This document shows, one piece after another, positions 34,131 through 42,896 of a stretch of DNA of 64,000 nucleotides; position 1 is the first letter of the stretch; every line of letters begins with the position of its first letter. Below the pieces are notes generated by a model that was not told the DNA's origin, did no database searches, and saw only the letters and a program-made list of their open reading frames with translations. The translations under genes were made by a program, and so were the position numbers. Origin of the DNA: BOG-938 sp035524315 (lineage in GTDB: Bacteria; Pseudomonadota; Alphaproteobacteria; Caulobacterales; Caulobacteraceae); assembly GCA_035524315.1 (NCBI GenBank), contig DATKPD010000039.1, forward strand, positions 24,053 through 88,052, in the 5' to 3' direction.

Positions 34131-34787
34131 GTGAGGATCCTGGCGGTCGTCTTTCTGGCGCTGATCCTGTGGGGCGGCGGGCTGCTCGCCTTCGCCGCGC
34201 GCGTGGCCCATTCCACGCCCGCGCCGATGCCGCCCAAGGCCGAGGGGCTGGTGGTGCTGACCGGCATCTCCAGCCAGAGGATCGAGGCTGGCATGCAGCT
34301 TTTACGTAGGGGTCGCGCCGAGCGCATGCTGGTTTCGGGCGTGAACCGGGGCGCCACCCGAGCGGACATCAAGCGCGCGGCCCGCGCCACCTCGGCGCAG
34401 GTCTACAACTGCTGTGTGGACCTGGGTTTCGAGGCGGTCGACACCATCGGCAACGCGCGCGAGACCGCAGAATGGGTCAAGGCCCGGGGTTATGACACCC
34501 TGATCGTGGTCACAGCCGACTACCACATGCCGCGCGCCCTGCTCGAAATCCGCAGCGCCTTGCCTGACATCACGGTGATTCCCTATCCAGTGGCGACCAA
34601 CGAACTGAACGCGCGCCGATGGTGGCGCAGCCAGCAGGACGCTCGACGCATGATCGTGGAATACACCAAATACCTGATCATCCTGGGCCGTGAGACGGTC
34701 CATCGCCTGGCGCCCGGGGGCGCTCCAGCCGCCGCCGCCTCGGACGCGCCCCCGTCGGATGCGCGCCCCTCGAGCCAACCCGCATGA
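34131..34787 (+). CDS. YdcF/ElyC/SanA family membrane protein
   Basis: 218 residues from GTG 34131. The N-terminal membrane anchor is LAVVFLALILWGGGLLAFAA. A DUF218-type domain follows: LVVLTGISSQRIEAGMQLL, GRAERMLVSGVNRG, TIGNARETAEWVKARGYDTL and VTADYHMPRALLEIR. Family members influence envelope integrity and peptidoglycan precursor use; the biochemistry is not settled. Overlaps plsC by 4 bases. Confidence 0.85.
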   Translation: MRILAVVFLALILWGGGLLAFAARVAHSTPAPMPPKAEGLVVLTGISSQRIEAGMQLLRRGRAERMLVSGVNRGATRADIKRAARATSAQVYNCCVDLGFEAVDTIGNARETAEWVKARGYDTLIVVTADYHMPRALLEIRSALPDITVIPYPVATNELNARRWWRSQQDARRMIVEYTKYLIILGRETVHRLAPGGAPAAAASDAPPSDARPSSQPA

Positions 34788-35488
34788 CGGCCAAGATGCG
34801 CAAGGCGTTGCACGCCGCCTGGCTGTTCGGCGTGACCGGCCTGCTGATGATCCTCTATCTGCCCCTGCTGCTGCTGCCGCGCGCGGCCATGCGCGGGGGG
34901 CTGAAGCTGTGGGCGGTGCTGATGGTGTTCGGCATGCGCTGGATCGGCGGGGTTCGGCTGGAGATTCGCGGGACCGAGCGCCTGCCGCCGGGCGCCTATC
35001 TGATCGCGGCCAAGCACCAGAGCTGGTTCGACATCGTCTCGCCGTTCCTCTATGCGCCCGACGCCCTGTTCGTAATGAAGAAGGAGCTGGGTCAGATTCC
35101 CGCTTTCGGCTGGCTCAGCCGCAAGGCCGGCATGATCGAGGTCGACCGCGAGGCCCACGCCAAGGCCTTGATGGCCATGCTGGCCGACGCCCGGCGCCTG
35201 ATGGCCGAACCGCGTCAGCTGTTGATCTTCCCCGAAGGCAGCCGCAGTCCGCCCGGCGCGGCGACCAGCTACAAGCCCGGCGTGGCCGCCCTCTACCGCG
35301 AGCTCGACCTGCCGTGCGTGCCGGTGGCGACCAATTCCGGCGTCTTTCTCGATCCGCGCGGCGTGGCCCTCAGGCCCGGCGTGGTGGTGGTGGAAATCCT
35401 CGAGCCCCTGCCGCCGGGCCTCAAGCGCGGCGAATTCATGCGCCTGCTGCAGGACCGGATCGACGCGGCGTCGGCGGCCTTGCTCTAG
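34784..35488 (+). CDS. plsC: 1-acyl-sn-glycerol-3-phosphate acyltransferase
   Basis: 234 residues. Makes phosphatidic acid from lysophosphatidic acid. Motif I AAKHQSWFDIV (HxxxxD), motif III LIFPEGSRS and a later VPVATNSG fit the PlsC family. An N-terminal membrane segment is LLMILYLPLLLLP. Last gene of the ftsE-ftsX-ydcF-plsC run; convergent with the sulfotransferase, overlapping by 4 bases. Confidence 0.93.
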   Translation: MTAKMRKALHAAWLFGVTGLLMILYLPLLLLPRAAMRGGLKLWAVLMVFGMRWIGGVRLEIRGTERLPPGAYLIAAKHQSWFDIVSPFLYAPDALFVMKKELGQIPAFGWLSRKAGMIEVDREAHAKALMAMLADARRLMAEPRQLLIFPEGSRSPPGAATSYKPGVAALYRELDLPCVPVATNSGVFLDPRGVALRPGVVVVEILEPLPPGLKRGEFMRLLQDRIDAASAALL

Positions 35489-36435
35489 GGGCCCGCCGGC
35501 GACAGCGTTCCGGCCGGAGCGGGCCGCACCGTGGGCGGCATGGCCGGCGCGCCGGCGTCCGCTGGCGTCGGCCACAGGGTGTAGTGCATGTGCTTGGCCA
35601 GCCGCCGCCACAGGAAGGCGCGGTCCCACGGCGACAGCCGACCCTTGGCGCGGGCCTGCGGATCGGAGACGGTCGCCTCGTTCCATACCGGGTCCATGCG
35701 CGCGGTCATGCTCTGACGCGACCCGGCCTCGACGCCGGCGGCCACGTCGGCGGCGCTCAACCTCACGCCCCAGTGCGCCCAGACGCGGCGGATCACATCC
35801 GCCGGATCGCTCTGCAACTGTTCGTAGCGCACGATCAGAACCGCCTTGGGGTCTTTCTCGGCGATCCAGCCCCAGCGGTTGAAGAAACGCACATACCACC
35901 ACAGGTCGTCGATGCGCTTCTCGCCCGGCGCCGGCCGGCGAATGAAGTCCGACAGGGTTCCCAGCGCGCCGTCCGCGCCCCACTTGACGTAGTAGGACGA
36001 CAGCGCCTCGGGAATGCTGCGCGCCAGGACCACGGTGGGCGGCAGGCGGCCCACGCCCAGCGCCAGGGGGATCAGGGTCAAGCGCGAGGGAATGGTGTGC
36101 GAACAGCCGATCTTGGGCGCGTCGGGCCGCTGGCGCGGCTTTTTGGGATGGCAGATGAAGGCGTCGGCGGCCGGGCCGTTGGAATAGGCCGGCGGATCGA
36201 GCCCCAGCTTGTGCGCGATGGCGGCGCTGAGCATGGCGCGCAGCCAGTGGGTGCCCGAGTTCTTGCTCGAGAACAGATAGCCGTCGACTTGGCGGCTGTA
36301 CTTCAGCAGGTGAAAGCTCGACAGATCGCTCTGCACATCCCGCACGGCCAGACGAAACGCGTCGCTCAACATTCCCCGGCCCCAATCGGCTCGACCCAGT
36401 GCGGCAGAATGACGCAGTAATTTTGTCAAAGACAT
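35485..36435 (-). CDS. Sulfotransferase domain protein
   Basis: 316 residues. FSSKNSGTHWLRAMLSAAI matches the 5'-phosphosulfate loop of PAPS-dependent sulfotransferases. VVLARSIPEALSSYYVKW matches the 3'-phosphate motif (Arg and Ser). VRYEQLQSDPADVIRRVW matches the later region of the fold. The acceptor is unknown; cell-surface sugars or lipids are likely. Its start lies about 80 bases from the LexA-type box upstream of imuA, transcribed the other way. No PAPS-forming genes are present, though the sulfate importer lies at 58-62 kb. Confidence 0.82.
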   Translation of the reverse strand: MSLTKLLRHSAALGRADWGRGMLSDAFRLAVRDVQSDLSSFHLLKYSRQVDGYLFSSKNSGTHWLRAMLSAAIAHKLGLDPPAYSNGPAADAFICHPKKPRQRPDAPKIGCSHTIPSRLTLIPLALGVGRLPPTVVLARSIPEALSSYYVKWGADGALGTLSDFIRRPAPGEKRIDDLWWYVRFFNRWGWIAEKDPKAVLIVRYEQLQSDPADVIRRVWAHWGVRLSAADVAAGVEAGSRQSMTARMDPVWNEATVSDPQARAKGRLSPWDRAFLWRRLAKHMHYTLWPTPADAGAPAMPPTVRPAPAGTLSPAGP

Positions 36436-36517
36436 GACGCTCGCACATCAACGCGTTGCGAACGGTTTTCAGGCCCGAAATGATTGGGTTGCGCCGCTTG
36501 ACTCTACTCCGTTATGA

Positions 36518-36532
36518 GAACAAAAAGTGAAC
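36518..36532 (+). promoter_or_regulatory. LexA-type SOS box (GAAC-N7-GAAC)
   Basis: Sequence GAAC-AAAAAGT-GAAC, the reverse complement of the direct repeat GTTC-N7-GTTC recognised by alphaproteobacterial LexA. It ends right before the imuA ATG at 36533. A possible -35 element TTGACT is at 36498. It is expected to hold the imuA-imuB-dnaE2 operon off until DNA damage. Confidence 0.85.
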
Positions 36533-37225
36533 ATGATATTCACTCCCCTTCCTGTAGCGCCCGTGAAGGCGCCCGAGGCTCAGGGCCTGCCCGCACCCGA
36601 GCCGTTGGAGGAGATCGCGCCGGCGTCGGTTCCCGACGGGCCCTCGGCGACGGCCTTCGCCCTGGCGCGGGCGGTGGCGGCGGCGAAGGACGATCCACGT
36701 CCCCTGGCGTTCGTGGCCGCCCGCGCGTGGATGAACGAGCATGGCCATCCATTCGGCTGGGGCTGCAGAGCCCTGGGCCTGCCCCACGAGCGGCTGATCC
36801 TGGTGGCCGCCGCGCGTGAGGCCGAGACCCTGTGGGCGATGGAGGAGGCGCTGAAGTCCTCGGCCGTGTGCGCCGTGCTGGCCCCGGTGGCCGCGCCCTC
36901 GTTCCTGGCCACCCGCCGGCTGGACTTCGCCGCGCGCGCCGGCCGGTCGCAGTGCCTGGTGCTGCGCCCGCGCCCCCTGGCCGATCTCAGCGCGGCGCGC
37001 CTGCGCTGGGCCATTACGGCGGCGCCCTCCGCCCCCCACCCGCTGGATCCGCGCGCCCCCGGCGCCGCGCGGCTGACCGCCGAACTTGTGCGCAGCCGCA
37101 CCGGCCAGGGCGGGGTCTTCACCCTGGAGCAGGATCATGAGACGCATGGTTTCCGTGTGGCTGCCGGACTGGCCGATCACGGCCTTTCGCCGCGCCCGCG
37201 GGACGGCGACGCCCGCGCCGCCTGA
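36533..37225 (+). CDS. imuA: Mutasome accessory protein ImuA
   Basis: 230 residues, RecA/SulA-like accessory factor of the DnaE2-ImuB translesion complex. The family-like stretches are HPFGWGCRALGLPHERLILV (middle), EAETLWAMEEALKSSAV and the end GGVFTLEQDHETHGFRVAAG. ATG 36533 follows the LexA box directly, so the transcript may be nearly leaderless; GTG 36527 lies inside the box. The 3' end overlaps imuB by 89 bases, and the overlap region is family-like in both frames. Confidence 0.88.
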   Translation: MIFTPLPVAPVKAPEAQGLPAPEPLEEIAPASVPDGPSATAFALARAVAAAKDDPRPLAFVAARAWMNEHGHPFGWGCRALGLPHERLILVAAAREAETLWAMEEALKSSAVCAVLAPVAAPSFLATRRLDFAARAGRSQCLVLRPRPLADLSAARLRWAITAAPSAPHPLDPRAPGAARLTAELVRSRTGQGGVFTLEQDHETHGFRVAAGLADHGLSPRPRDGDARAA

Positions 37226-38756
37226 AGCGGCCGATCCGCCTTTCGCCTTGACCACCCGCGCCGGACGGGGCCTGACGCTGCACGCGGTCAACGCGGCGGC
37301 GCGGCGCCTCGGCCTGCATCCCGGCCAGACCCACGCGGACGCGCGCGCCATCGCGCCGAACCTGATCGCGGCGCCCGCCCAGCCGGATGAGGAAAGCCGC
37401 GCCCTGGTCGCCCTGGCCGGATGGTTCGAACGCTTTTCGCCCGCCGTGGCCGTCGACGCGGGACCGCCGGGCGCCGAGGGCCTGATGCTGGACATGACCG
37501 GCGGCGCGCACCTGTTCGGCGGCGAAGCGGCGCTGCTGGAGGAGATCGTGCGGCGGCTGGACCGGGCCGGCGTCCCCGCCTGCGCCGCCCTGGCCGACAC
37601 GCCGGGCGCCGCCTGGGCCCTGGCCCGTCACAGCGGGCGGGCGTGCGTGATCGCCCCGCCCGGCCGCGCGCGAGAAGCCATCGCTGGCCTGCCGGTCCAG
37701 GCGCTGCGGCTGGAGCCTCACAGCGTCCAGCTTCTGACGCGCCTGGGCCTGGGCCAGATTGGCGAGCTCTACGCCCTGCCGCGCTCGGGCCTGGCGCGCC
37801 GGTTTCGCGGGGCCGGCGTGCACAGGACGGCGGGGCTGGACCTGGTGCGCCGGCTGGACCAGGCGCTGGGAATCGAAGCCGAACCGCTCGATCCCCAGCA
37901 GGCCCCGGCCGAGTACCGCGCCTGGCAGAGCTTCGTCGAGCCGTTGATCGACATGGCCGGCGTGGCCCAGGCCCTGCCCGCCCTGGCCGAGGCCCTGACC
38001 GACCAGCTCGCGCGCGACGGCGTGGGCGCGCGGGTGCTGGCGCTGGACGCGTTCCGCACCGACGGCCGGCGCCTGCGGCTGACGGCGTCGCTCAGCGCGC
38101 CCTCGCGCGCGCCGGCCCACCTGATGCGACTGTTGCAGGACAAGGGCCTGGAGCGGCTCGATCTCGGCTTTGGCGCCGACGCCCTGATGCTGAGCGCCCT
38201 GGTAGCCGAGCCCTTGGCCGCGCGACAGACCGCCCTGCCCGCGACCGGCGGACCCGCCGCGCGGACCGCGGCGCAAGCCGGCAGCGACGCCTTGGCCGGC
38301 CTGATCGATCGGTTGCAGGCCCGGCTGGGCCAGGCCGCCGTGCGCCGGCCCGAACCGTTCGCAAGCCATCTGCCCGAGCGCAGCGAGCGCTGGCGGCGCG
38401 CCGCCCCCCAGCCCCCCTCCGCCAAGACCGAGACCGATCCCGGACGTCCGCGCCCGATCCTGCTGTTCGAACCCGCCGAGCCGGTAGAGGCGATCGCCGA
38501 ACTGCCCGACGCGGCCCCCTCGCGCTTCATCTGGCGGCGCGCGGCGCACCGGGTGGTCAAGGCGGAGGGCCCCGAACGGATCAGCCCCGAATGGTGGCGT
38601 CCCTTGCCCGAGGGCCGCCCGCCCGAACGCACGCGCGACTACTACATGGTGGAAGACGACGCCGGCCGCCGCTTCTGGCTCTACCGCGAAGGGCTGTACG
38701 ACCGGGTAGAAGGCGAAGCCCTGCCGACGTGGCGCCTGCACGGGGTGTGGGGATGA
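37137..38756 (+). CDS. imuB: Y-family polymerase-like protein ImuB
   Basis: 539 residues from ATG 37137 (MRRMVSVWLPDWPITAFRR). The Y-family fold is present, but the catalytic acidic residues are absent: the first strand reads VSVWLPDWP where active polymerases have DMDAF. This is the known state of ImuB, which bridges the beta clamp and DnaE2. The C-terminal third ends with a separate domain (SPEWWRPLPEGRPP, RDYYMVEDDAGRRFWLYREG) of the DUF6504 kind. Operon with imuA and dnaE2 under the LexA box. Confidence 0.92.
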   Translation: MRRMVSVWLPDWPITAFRRARGTATPAPPEAADPPFALTTRAGRGLTLHAVNAAARRLGLHPGQTHADARAIAPNLIAAPAQPDEESRALVALAGWFERFSPAVAVDAGPPGAEGLMLDMTGGAHLFGGEAALLEEIVRRLDRAGVPACAALADTPGAAWALARHSGRACVIAPPGRAREAIAGLPVQALRLEPHSVQLLTRLGLGQIGELYALPRSGLARRFRGAGVHRTAGLDLVRRLDQALGIEAEPLDPQQAPAEYRAWQSFVEPLIDMAGVAQALPALAEALTDQLARDGVGARVLALDAFRTDGRRLRLTASLSAPSRAPAHLMRLLQDKGLERLDLGFGADALMLSALVAEPLAARQTALPATGGPAARTAAQAGSDALAGLIDRLQARLGQAAVRRPEPFASHLPERSERWRRAAPQPPSAKTETDPGRPRPILLFEPAEPVEAIAELPDAAPSRFIWRRAAHRVVKAEGPERISPEWWRPLPEGRPPERTRDYYMVEDDAGRRFWLYREGLYDRVEGEALPTWRLHGVWG

Positions 38757-38902
38757 GCGCCGCCGACACATTGTCGACTTTGCCTGCCTGCCTTGCCCCG
38801 CCGTCGTCGAACTCGACGGTCCGATCCACGATCACTTCGGCCATTGGTTCCGCGACCTTGAACGCGATCATTCGCCAAGTCACCAAGGGAGAGGGATCTT
38901 GA
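38753..38902 (+). CDS. Possible 49-residue bridging frame between imuB and dnaE2
   Basis: Starts with ATG overlapping the imuB TGA (ATGA) and ends 4 bases into dnaE2. The peptide starts MSAADTLSTLPACLAPPSSN. No family is recognised. The opposite strand here also reads as a plausible peptide (MIAFKVAEPMAEVIVDRTVE), so coding on either strand is uncertain. It may serve only as a translational coupler. Confidence 0.3.
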   Translation: MSAADTLSTLPACLAPPSSNSTVRSTITSAIGSATLNAIIRQVTKGEGS

Positions 38903-41900
38903 TCCCCTTCGCCGAACTCGACTGCCGGTCGCACTACAGCTTCCTGGAGGGGGCGTCCTATCCGCAGGAACTGGCGTTCGAGGCCAAGCGGTTGGGATTG
39001 GCGGCCATTGGCGTGGCCGACCGCAACAGCCTGGCGGGAGCGGTGCGCGCCTGGCAGGCGGGCAAGACGGAAGGGATTCCGGTCCTGACCGGCGCCCGAC
39101 TGCAGTTCACGGACGGCGCCGAACTGATCGTCTATCCGCGCGACCGCGCCGCCTATGGCCGGCTGTGCCGCATCCTGTCGATCGGCAAGGCCGAGATCGA
39201 CGCCGACACCGCCGACTTGCCCAGCGCGGCCAGCGATGAAGCCTGGAAGGCCATCCCCAAGAACCAGTGCCGGCTGACCTTCGAGCAGGCGCGCGCCCTG
39301 GGCGAGGGACTGATCGGCCTGGTCCCGGCGTCCGCGATCTTCGACGCGGCGTTCGAGGCCCGCCTGCAAGCCTGGCGCGCCGCCTGGCCGGACGCGCTCC
39401 ATCTGCTGGCCGCGCCGCTCTACCGCGGGGACGACCGCGCGCGGTTGAACGCCCTGGCGGCGCTGGCGGCCCGCACGGGCGCGCCCATGCTGGCCAGCAA
39501 CGCGGCGCTCTACCATGCCTATGAGCGGCGTCGGCTGCAGGACGTGCTGACGTGCATCCGCCACGGCGTGACCATCGACCAGGCGGGCCTGACGCTGCAG
39601 GCCAACGCCGAGCGCCATCTGAAGGACGCGCGCGAAATGCTGCGCCTGTTTCGCGGCCATGAAGACACCGTGGCGCGCACCCTCGACGTGGCCGACGCCT
39701 GCAGGTTCCGGCTGGACGATCTGAAATATCAGTATCCGGACGAACCGGTCCCGCCCGGCAAGACCGCGCCCCAGCACCTGCGCGACCTGGTGCAGGCAGG
39801 GGTGCGCAAATACTTCCCCGAGGGCCTGGACGCCAAGACCGCCGACACCCTGGAAAAGGAGCTGCGGATTATCGGCAAGGTCAAATACGAGCACTATTTC
39901 CTGACGGTTCACGACATCGTCCAATGGGCGCGCGGCCAGGACATCCTGTGCCAGGGGCGCGGCTCGGCGGCCAATTCGGTGGTGTGCTTCCTCTTGGGCG
40001 TGACCTCGGCCGATCCCACCAAGCAGGACGTGCTGTTCGAGCGGTTCATCTCCGAGGCGCGCAGCGAGCCGCCCGACATCGACGTCGATTTCGAGCACGC
40101 CCGGCGCGAGGAGGTGATCCAGTACGTCTATCGCCGCTACGGCCGTCATCGCGCCGCGATCTGCGCCACCCAGATCTGCTATCGCCCGCGCTCGGCCATC
40201 CGCGATGTGGGCAAGGCGCTGGGCCTGACCGAGGACGTCACCGCCGCCCTGGCCGGCACCGTGTGGGGCTCATGGGGCGAGGGCCTGGCCGAGGACCACG
40301 TCGAGCGCACGGGCCTGGACCGGCAATCGCCGCGACTGAAACTGGCGCTGGAGCTGACGCAGCAGTTGATCGGCTTTCCGCGCCACCTGTCGCAGCACGT
40401 GGGCGGCTTCGTCCTGACCCAGGCGCCGCTGGTGGAGACCGTGCCAGTGGGCAACGCAGCCATGCCCGATCGCACTTTCATCGAATGGGACAAGGACGAC
40501 ATCGACGCCCTGAACATCATGAAGGTCGATGTGCTGGCCCTGGGCATGCTGACAGCGATCAGCAAGAGCTTCGCCATGATCCACGATCAGTACCCGGATC
40601 AATGGGGCGGCGAGCCCCTGACGTTGGCCTCGCTGCCCAAGGAGGACCCTCGCGTCTACGACATGCTGTGCCTGGCGGATTCAGTAGGGGTGTTCCAGGT
40701 GGAGAGCCGCGCGCAAATGGCCATGCTGCCCCGCCTGCGGCCGCGCGAATTCTACGACCTGGTGGTCGAGGTCGCGATCGTGCGCCCCGGTCCGATCCAG
40801 GGCGGCATGGTCCATCCCTATCTGAAGGCGCGCAAGGAGCGGCGGGAGATCGAGGCCCGAGGCGGCGTGTTCGAGGTCGATTTCCCCGCCCCCGCGCCGC
40901 CCGCCTCGCCGGACGAGCTGAAGTCGGTGCTGCGCAAGACCCTGGGCACGCCGCTGTTCCAGGAACAGGCCATGCGCATCGCCATGGTGGCGGCCAGATT
41001 CACCGGCGACGAGGCCAACGGCCTGCGCCGCGCCATGGCCACCTTCCGCCACATGGGCACGATCCACACCTACGAGGCGATGATGGTGGGGCGCATGGTC
41101 GAGCGCGGCTATCCGGCCGATTTCGCCCAGCGCTGCTTCGACCAGATCAAGGGCTTCGGCGAATACGGCTTTCCTGAAAGCCACGCCGCCGCCTTCGCCC
41201 AGTTGGTCTATGTCTCGGCCTGGATCAAGTGCTTCTACCCCGAGGTGTTCTGCGCGGCCCTGCTCAACAGCCAGCCGATGGGCTTCTACGCGCCCGCCCA
41301 ACTTGTGCGCGATGCTGCGCAGCATGGCGTGACGGTGCTGCCCCCGGATGTGGGCTTCAGCGACTGGGACTGCACCTTGCAGGCGGCGCCCGCGACAACC
41401 GCCAAAAGTCGCCATCCGGTCGATCGCGCGCCTTTTCAGCCGCCGGCCCTGCCGGGCCATCCGCCGCGCAAGGCTTTGCGCCTGGGCCTGCGCCGCATCG
41501 ACGGTTTTCGCGAAGCCTGGGCCGAGCGCCTGATGGCGGCGCGGGCGCACGCGCCGTTCGCCTCCCTGGACGATCTGCGCGCCCGCGCGGACCTGCCCGC
41601 CGCGGCCCTCGACGCCCTCGCCGCCGCCGACGCCCTCGGCGCGCTGCAGCTGTCGCGCCGTGAAGGCCTGTGGGCCGCCAAGGGCCTGCCGCGCGCGGCG
41701 CCCGCGCCGCTGTTCGCCGCCATGGGGCTGGACGAGGGCGACGGGCGACCGCCCCAGGCCCTGCCCCAACCCAGCCCCGCGCAGGAGGTGGTCAGCGATT
41801 ACGAGACCCAGCGCCTGTCGCTCAAGGGCCATCCGGTGGGCTTCCTGCGCGAGCGGCTGGCCGCACGCGGGGCCATCAGCGCCAAGGCCTATGGCGACCT

Positions 41901-42324
41901 GCCCGACGGCCGGCGCGTGAGCGTGGCGGGGGTGGTGCTGGTGCGCCAGCGGCCCGGCAAGGGCAATGTGTGCTTCATCACCCTGGAAGACGAGACCGGC
42001 GTGGTGAACGTGGTGCTGTGGCAGGACCGCTTCGAGCGATTCCGCCCGGTGGTGATAGGCGCGCGCCTGCTGCTGGCGCGCGGGGTGGTGCAGCGCGCTG
42101 AGGGCGTGATCCATCTGATCGGCGAGCACCTGGAGGACGTGACCGACGACCTGCAGACCCTGTCGCAGCCGCCGCTCAACGCCCAGCGCCTGCGTCTGCA
42201 TGCCGACGCGGCCAAGAGCTCGCCCGACCCGCGCGAGAAGCCGCGAAGGGAAACCGCCCCAGTCGTCCGCCATCGCCATCCGCGCAATGTACGGGTGCTG
42301 CCGCCTTCACGCGATTTCCATTAG
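38899..42324 (+). CDS. dnaE2: Error-prone DNA polymerase DnaE2
   Basis: 1141 residues, C-family polymerase for translesion synthesis in SOS. N-terminal PHP domain opening DCRSHYSFLEGASYPQEL. Catalytic Asp residues lie in PPDIDVDFEHARREEVIQYV. Palm/finger motifs GRGSAANSVVCFLLGVTSAD, PRHLSQHVGGFVLT and FPESHAAAFAQLVY are clear. The C-terminal OB-fold has VSVAGVVLVRQRPGKGNVCF. Start is TTG 38899 with GGGAGAGGG upstream. It follows imuA-imuB and needs both in species where this was tested. Confidence 0.95.
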   Translation: MIPFAELDCRSHYSFLEGASYPQELAFEAKRLGLAAIGVADRNSLAGAVRAWQAGKTEGIPVLTGARLQFTDGAELIVYPRDRAAYGRLCRILSIGKAEIDADTADLPSAASDEAWKAIPKNQCRLTFEQARALGEGLIGLVPASAIFDAAFEARLQAWRAAWPDALHLLAAPLYRGDDRARLNALAALAARTGAPMLASNAALYHAYERRRLQDVLTCIRHGVTIDQAGLTLQANAERHLKDAREMLRLFRGHEDTVARTLDVADACRFRLDDLKYQYPDEPVPPGKTAPQHLRDLVQAGVRKYFPEGLDAKTADTLEKELRIIGKVKYEHYFLTVHDIVQWARGQDILCQGRGSAANSVVCFLLGVTSADPTKQDVLFERFISEARSEPPDIDVDFEHARREEVIQYVYRRYGRHRAAICATQICYRPRSAIRDVGKALGLTEDVTAALAGTVWGSWGEGLAEDHVERTGLDRQSPRLKLALELTQQLIGFPRHLSQHVGGFVLTQAPLVETVPVGNAAMPDRTFIEWDKDDIDALNIMKVDVLALGMLTAISKSFAMIHDQYPDQWGGEPLTLASLPKEDPRVYDMLCLADSVGVFQVESRAQMAMLPRLRPREFYDLVVEVAIVRPGPIQGGMVHPYLKARKERREIEARGGVFEVDFPAPAPPASPDELKSVLRKTLGTPLFQEQAMRIAMVAARFTGDEANGLRRAMATFRHMGTIHTYEAMMVGRMVERGYPADFAQRCFDQIKGFGEYGFPESHAAAFAQLVYVSAWIKCFYPEVFCAALLNSQPMGFYAPAQLVRDAAQHGVTVLPPDVGFSDWDCTLQAAPATTAKSRHPVDRAPFQPPALPGHPPRKALRLGLRRIDGFREAWAERLMAARAHAPFASLDDLRARADLPAAALDALAAADALGALQLSRREGLWAAKGLPRAAPAPLFAAMGLDEGDGRPPQALPQPSPAQEVVSDYETQRLSLKGHPVGFLRERLAARGAISAKAYGDLPDGRRVSVAGVVLVRQRPGKGNVCFITLEDETGVVNVVLWQDRFERFRPVVIGARLLLARGVVQRAEGVIHLIGEHLEDVTDDLQTLSQPPLNAQRLRLHADAAKSSPDPREKPRRETAPVVRHRHPRNVRVLPPSRDFH

Positions 42325-42416
42325 GGATAATCGACCGCCGTCGGGAACCTGTCGCCCGGGCGGGCCGTATGAACAATGCGCCCAGGACTCCAGGATAGGC
42401 GCAGAGGCTCAAAACC

Positions 42417-42740
42417 ATGCGCTTCATCCTTGCCGTCCTCGTCCTTGCCTTGGCCCTCGCCCCCGCCGCGCGGAGCCAGACCTACGCCCCCGGCCAGACC
42501 CCCGCCGCCCAAGGCCTGCAGCAACAGCAACTGCAGACCCAACAGCAACAGGCGCAGCAGCTGCAGATGCAGCAGAACGCCCTGGCCTCGCATCCGGGCG
42601 ATGCGTCGCTGCAGGCGCAGCTTCAAGCCAACCAGGCCCAACTGCGCCAGCAGCAGCAACAGAACCTGCAAACCCAGATGCAGCTGCAGCAGCAACAGCG
42701 CCAACAGCTGCAGCAATCGATCAAGCCGCCGACGCCGTGA
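42417..42740 (+). CDS. Glutamine-rich exported protein (first of two)
   Basis: 107 residues: a signal peptide (FILAVLVLALALAPAARSQ) and then a mature region that is over a third Gln, with runs such as QQQQLQTQQQQAQQLQMQQ and a coiled-coil-like pattern. No Cys, no known domain. A very similar design is found in the next gene, suggesting a tandem duplication. Probably a periplasmic or outer-surface coiled-coil protein. Confidence 0.72.
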   Translation: MRFILAVLVLALALAPAARSQTYAPGQTPAAQGLQQQQLQTQQQQAQQLQMQQNALASHPGDASLQAQLQANQAQLRQQQQQNLQTQMQLQQQQRQQLQQSIKPPTP

Positions 42741-42852
42741 GCCTTTGGGCAAGCGGCAATATCTTAATAAGTATATGATTTAAAACGATTTAACCTGAGA
42801 GTCAGAAACCACTGCATCGCGCGGACGTTATCGCCTAACCCCCAACGGCCCA

Positions 42853-42873
42853 GGCCGGGCAGGCAGCCCGGCC
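42853..42873 (+). other. Hairpin between the two Gln-rich genes
   Basis: 8-bp inverted repeat GGCCGGGC/GCCCGGCC with a 5-base loop, 24 bases before the second gene. It could be a weak terminator of the first gene or a leader structure of the second. Confidence 0.4.
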
Positions 42874-42896
42874 GGACTCAGACTCGGTTGTGAGCC

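Noticed and set aside
37119..38771. 550-codon open frame on the minus strand
   Set aside because: Mirror frame of imuB with Gln/Gly/Arg-rich composition and no domain.
40681..42279. 532-codon open frame on the minus strand
   Set aside because: Lies wholly inside dnaE2, whose plus-strand frame has catalytic and OB-fold motifs; the antisense peptide is low-complexity.
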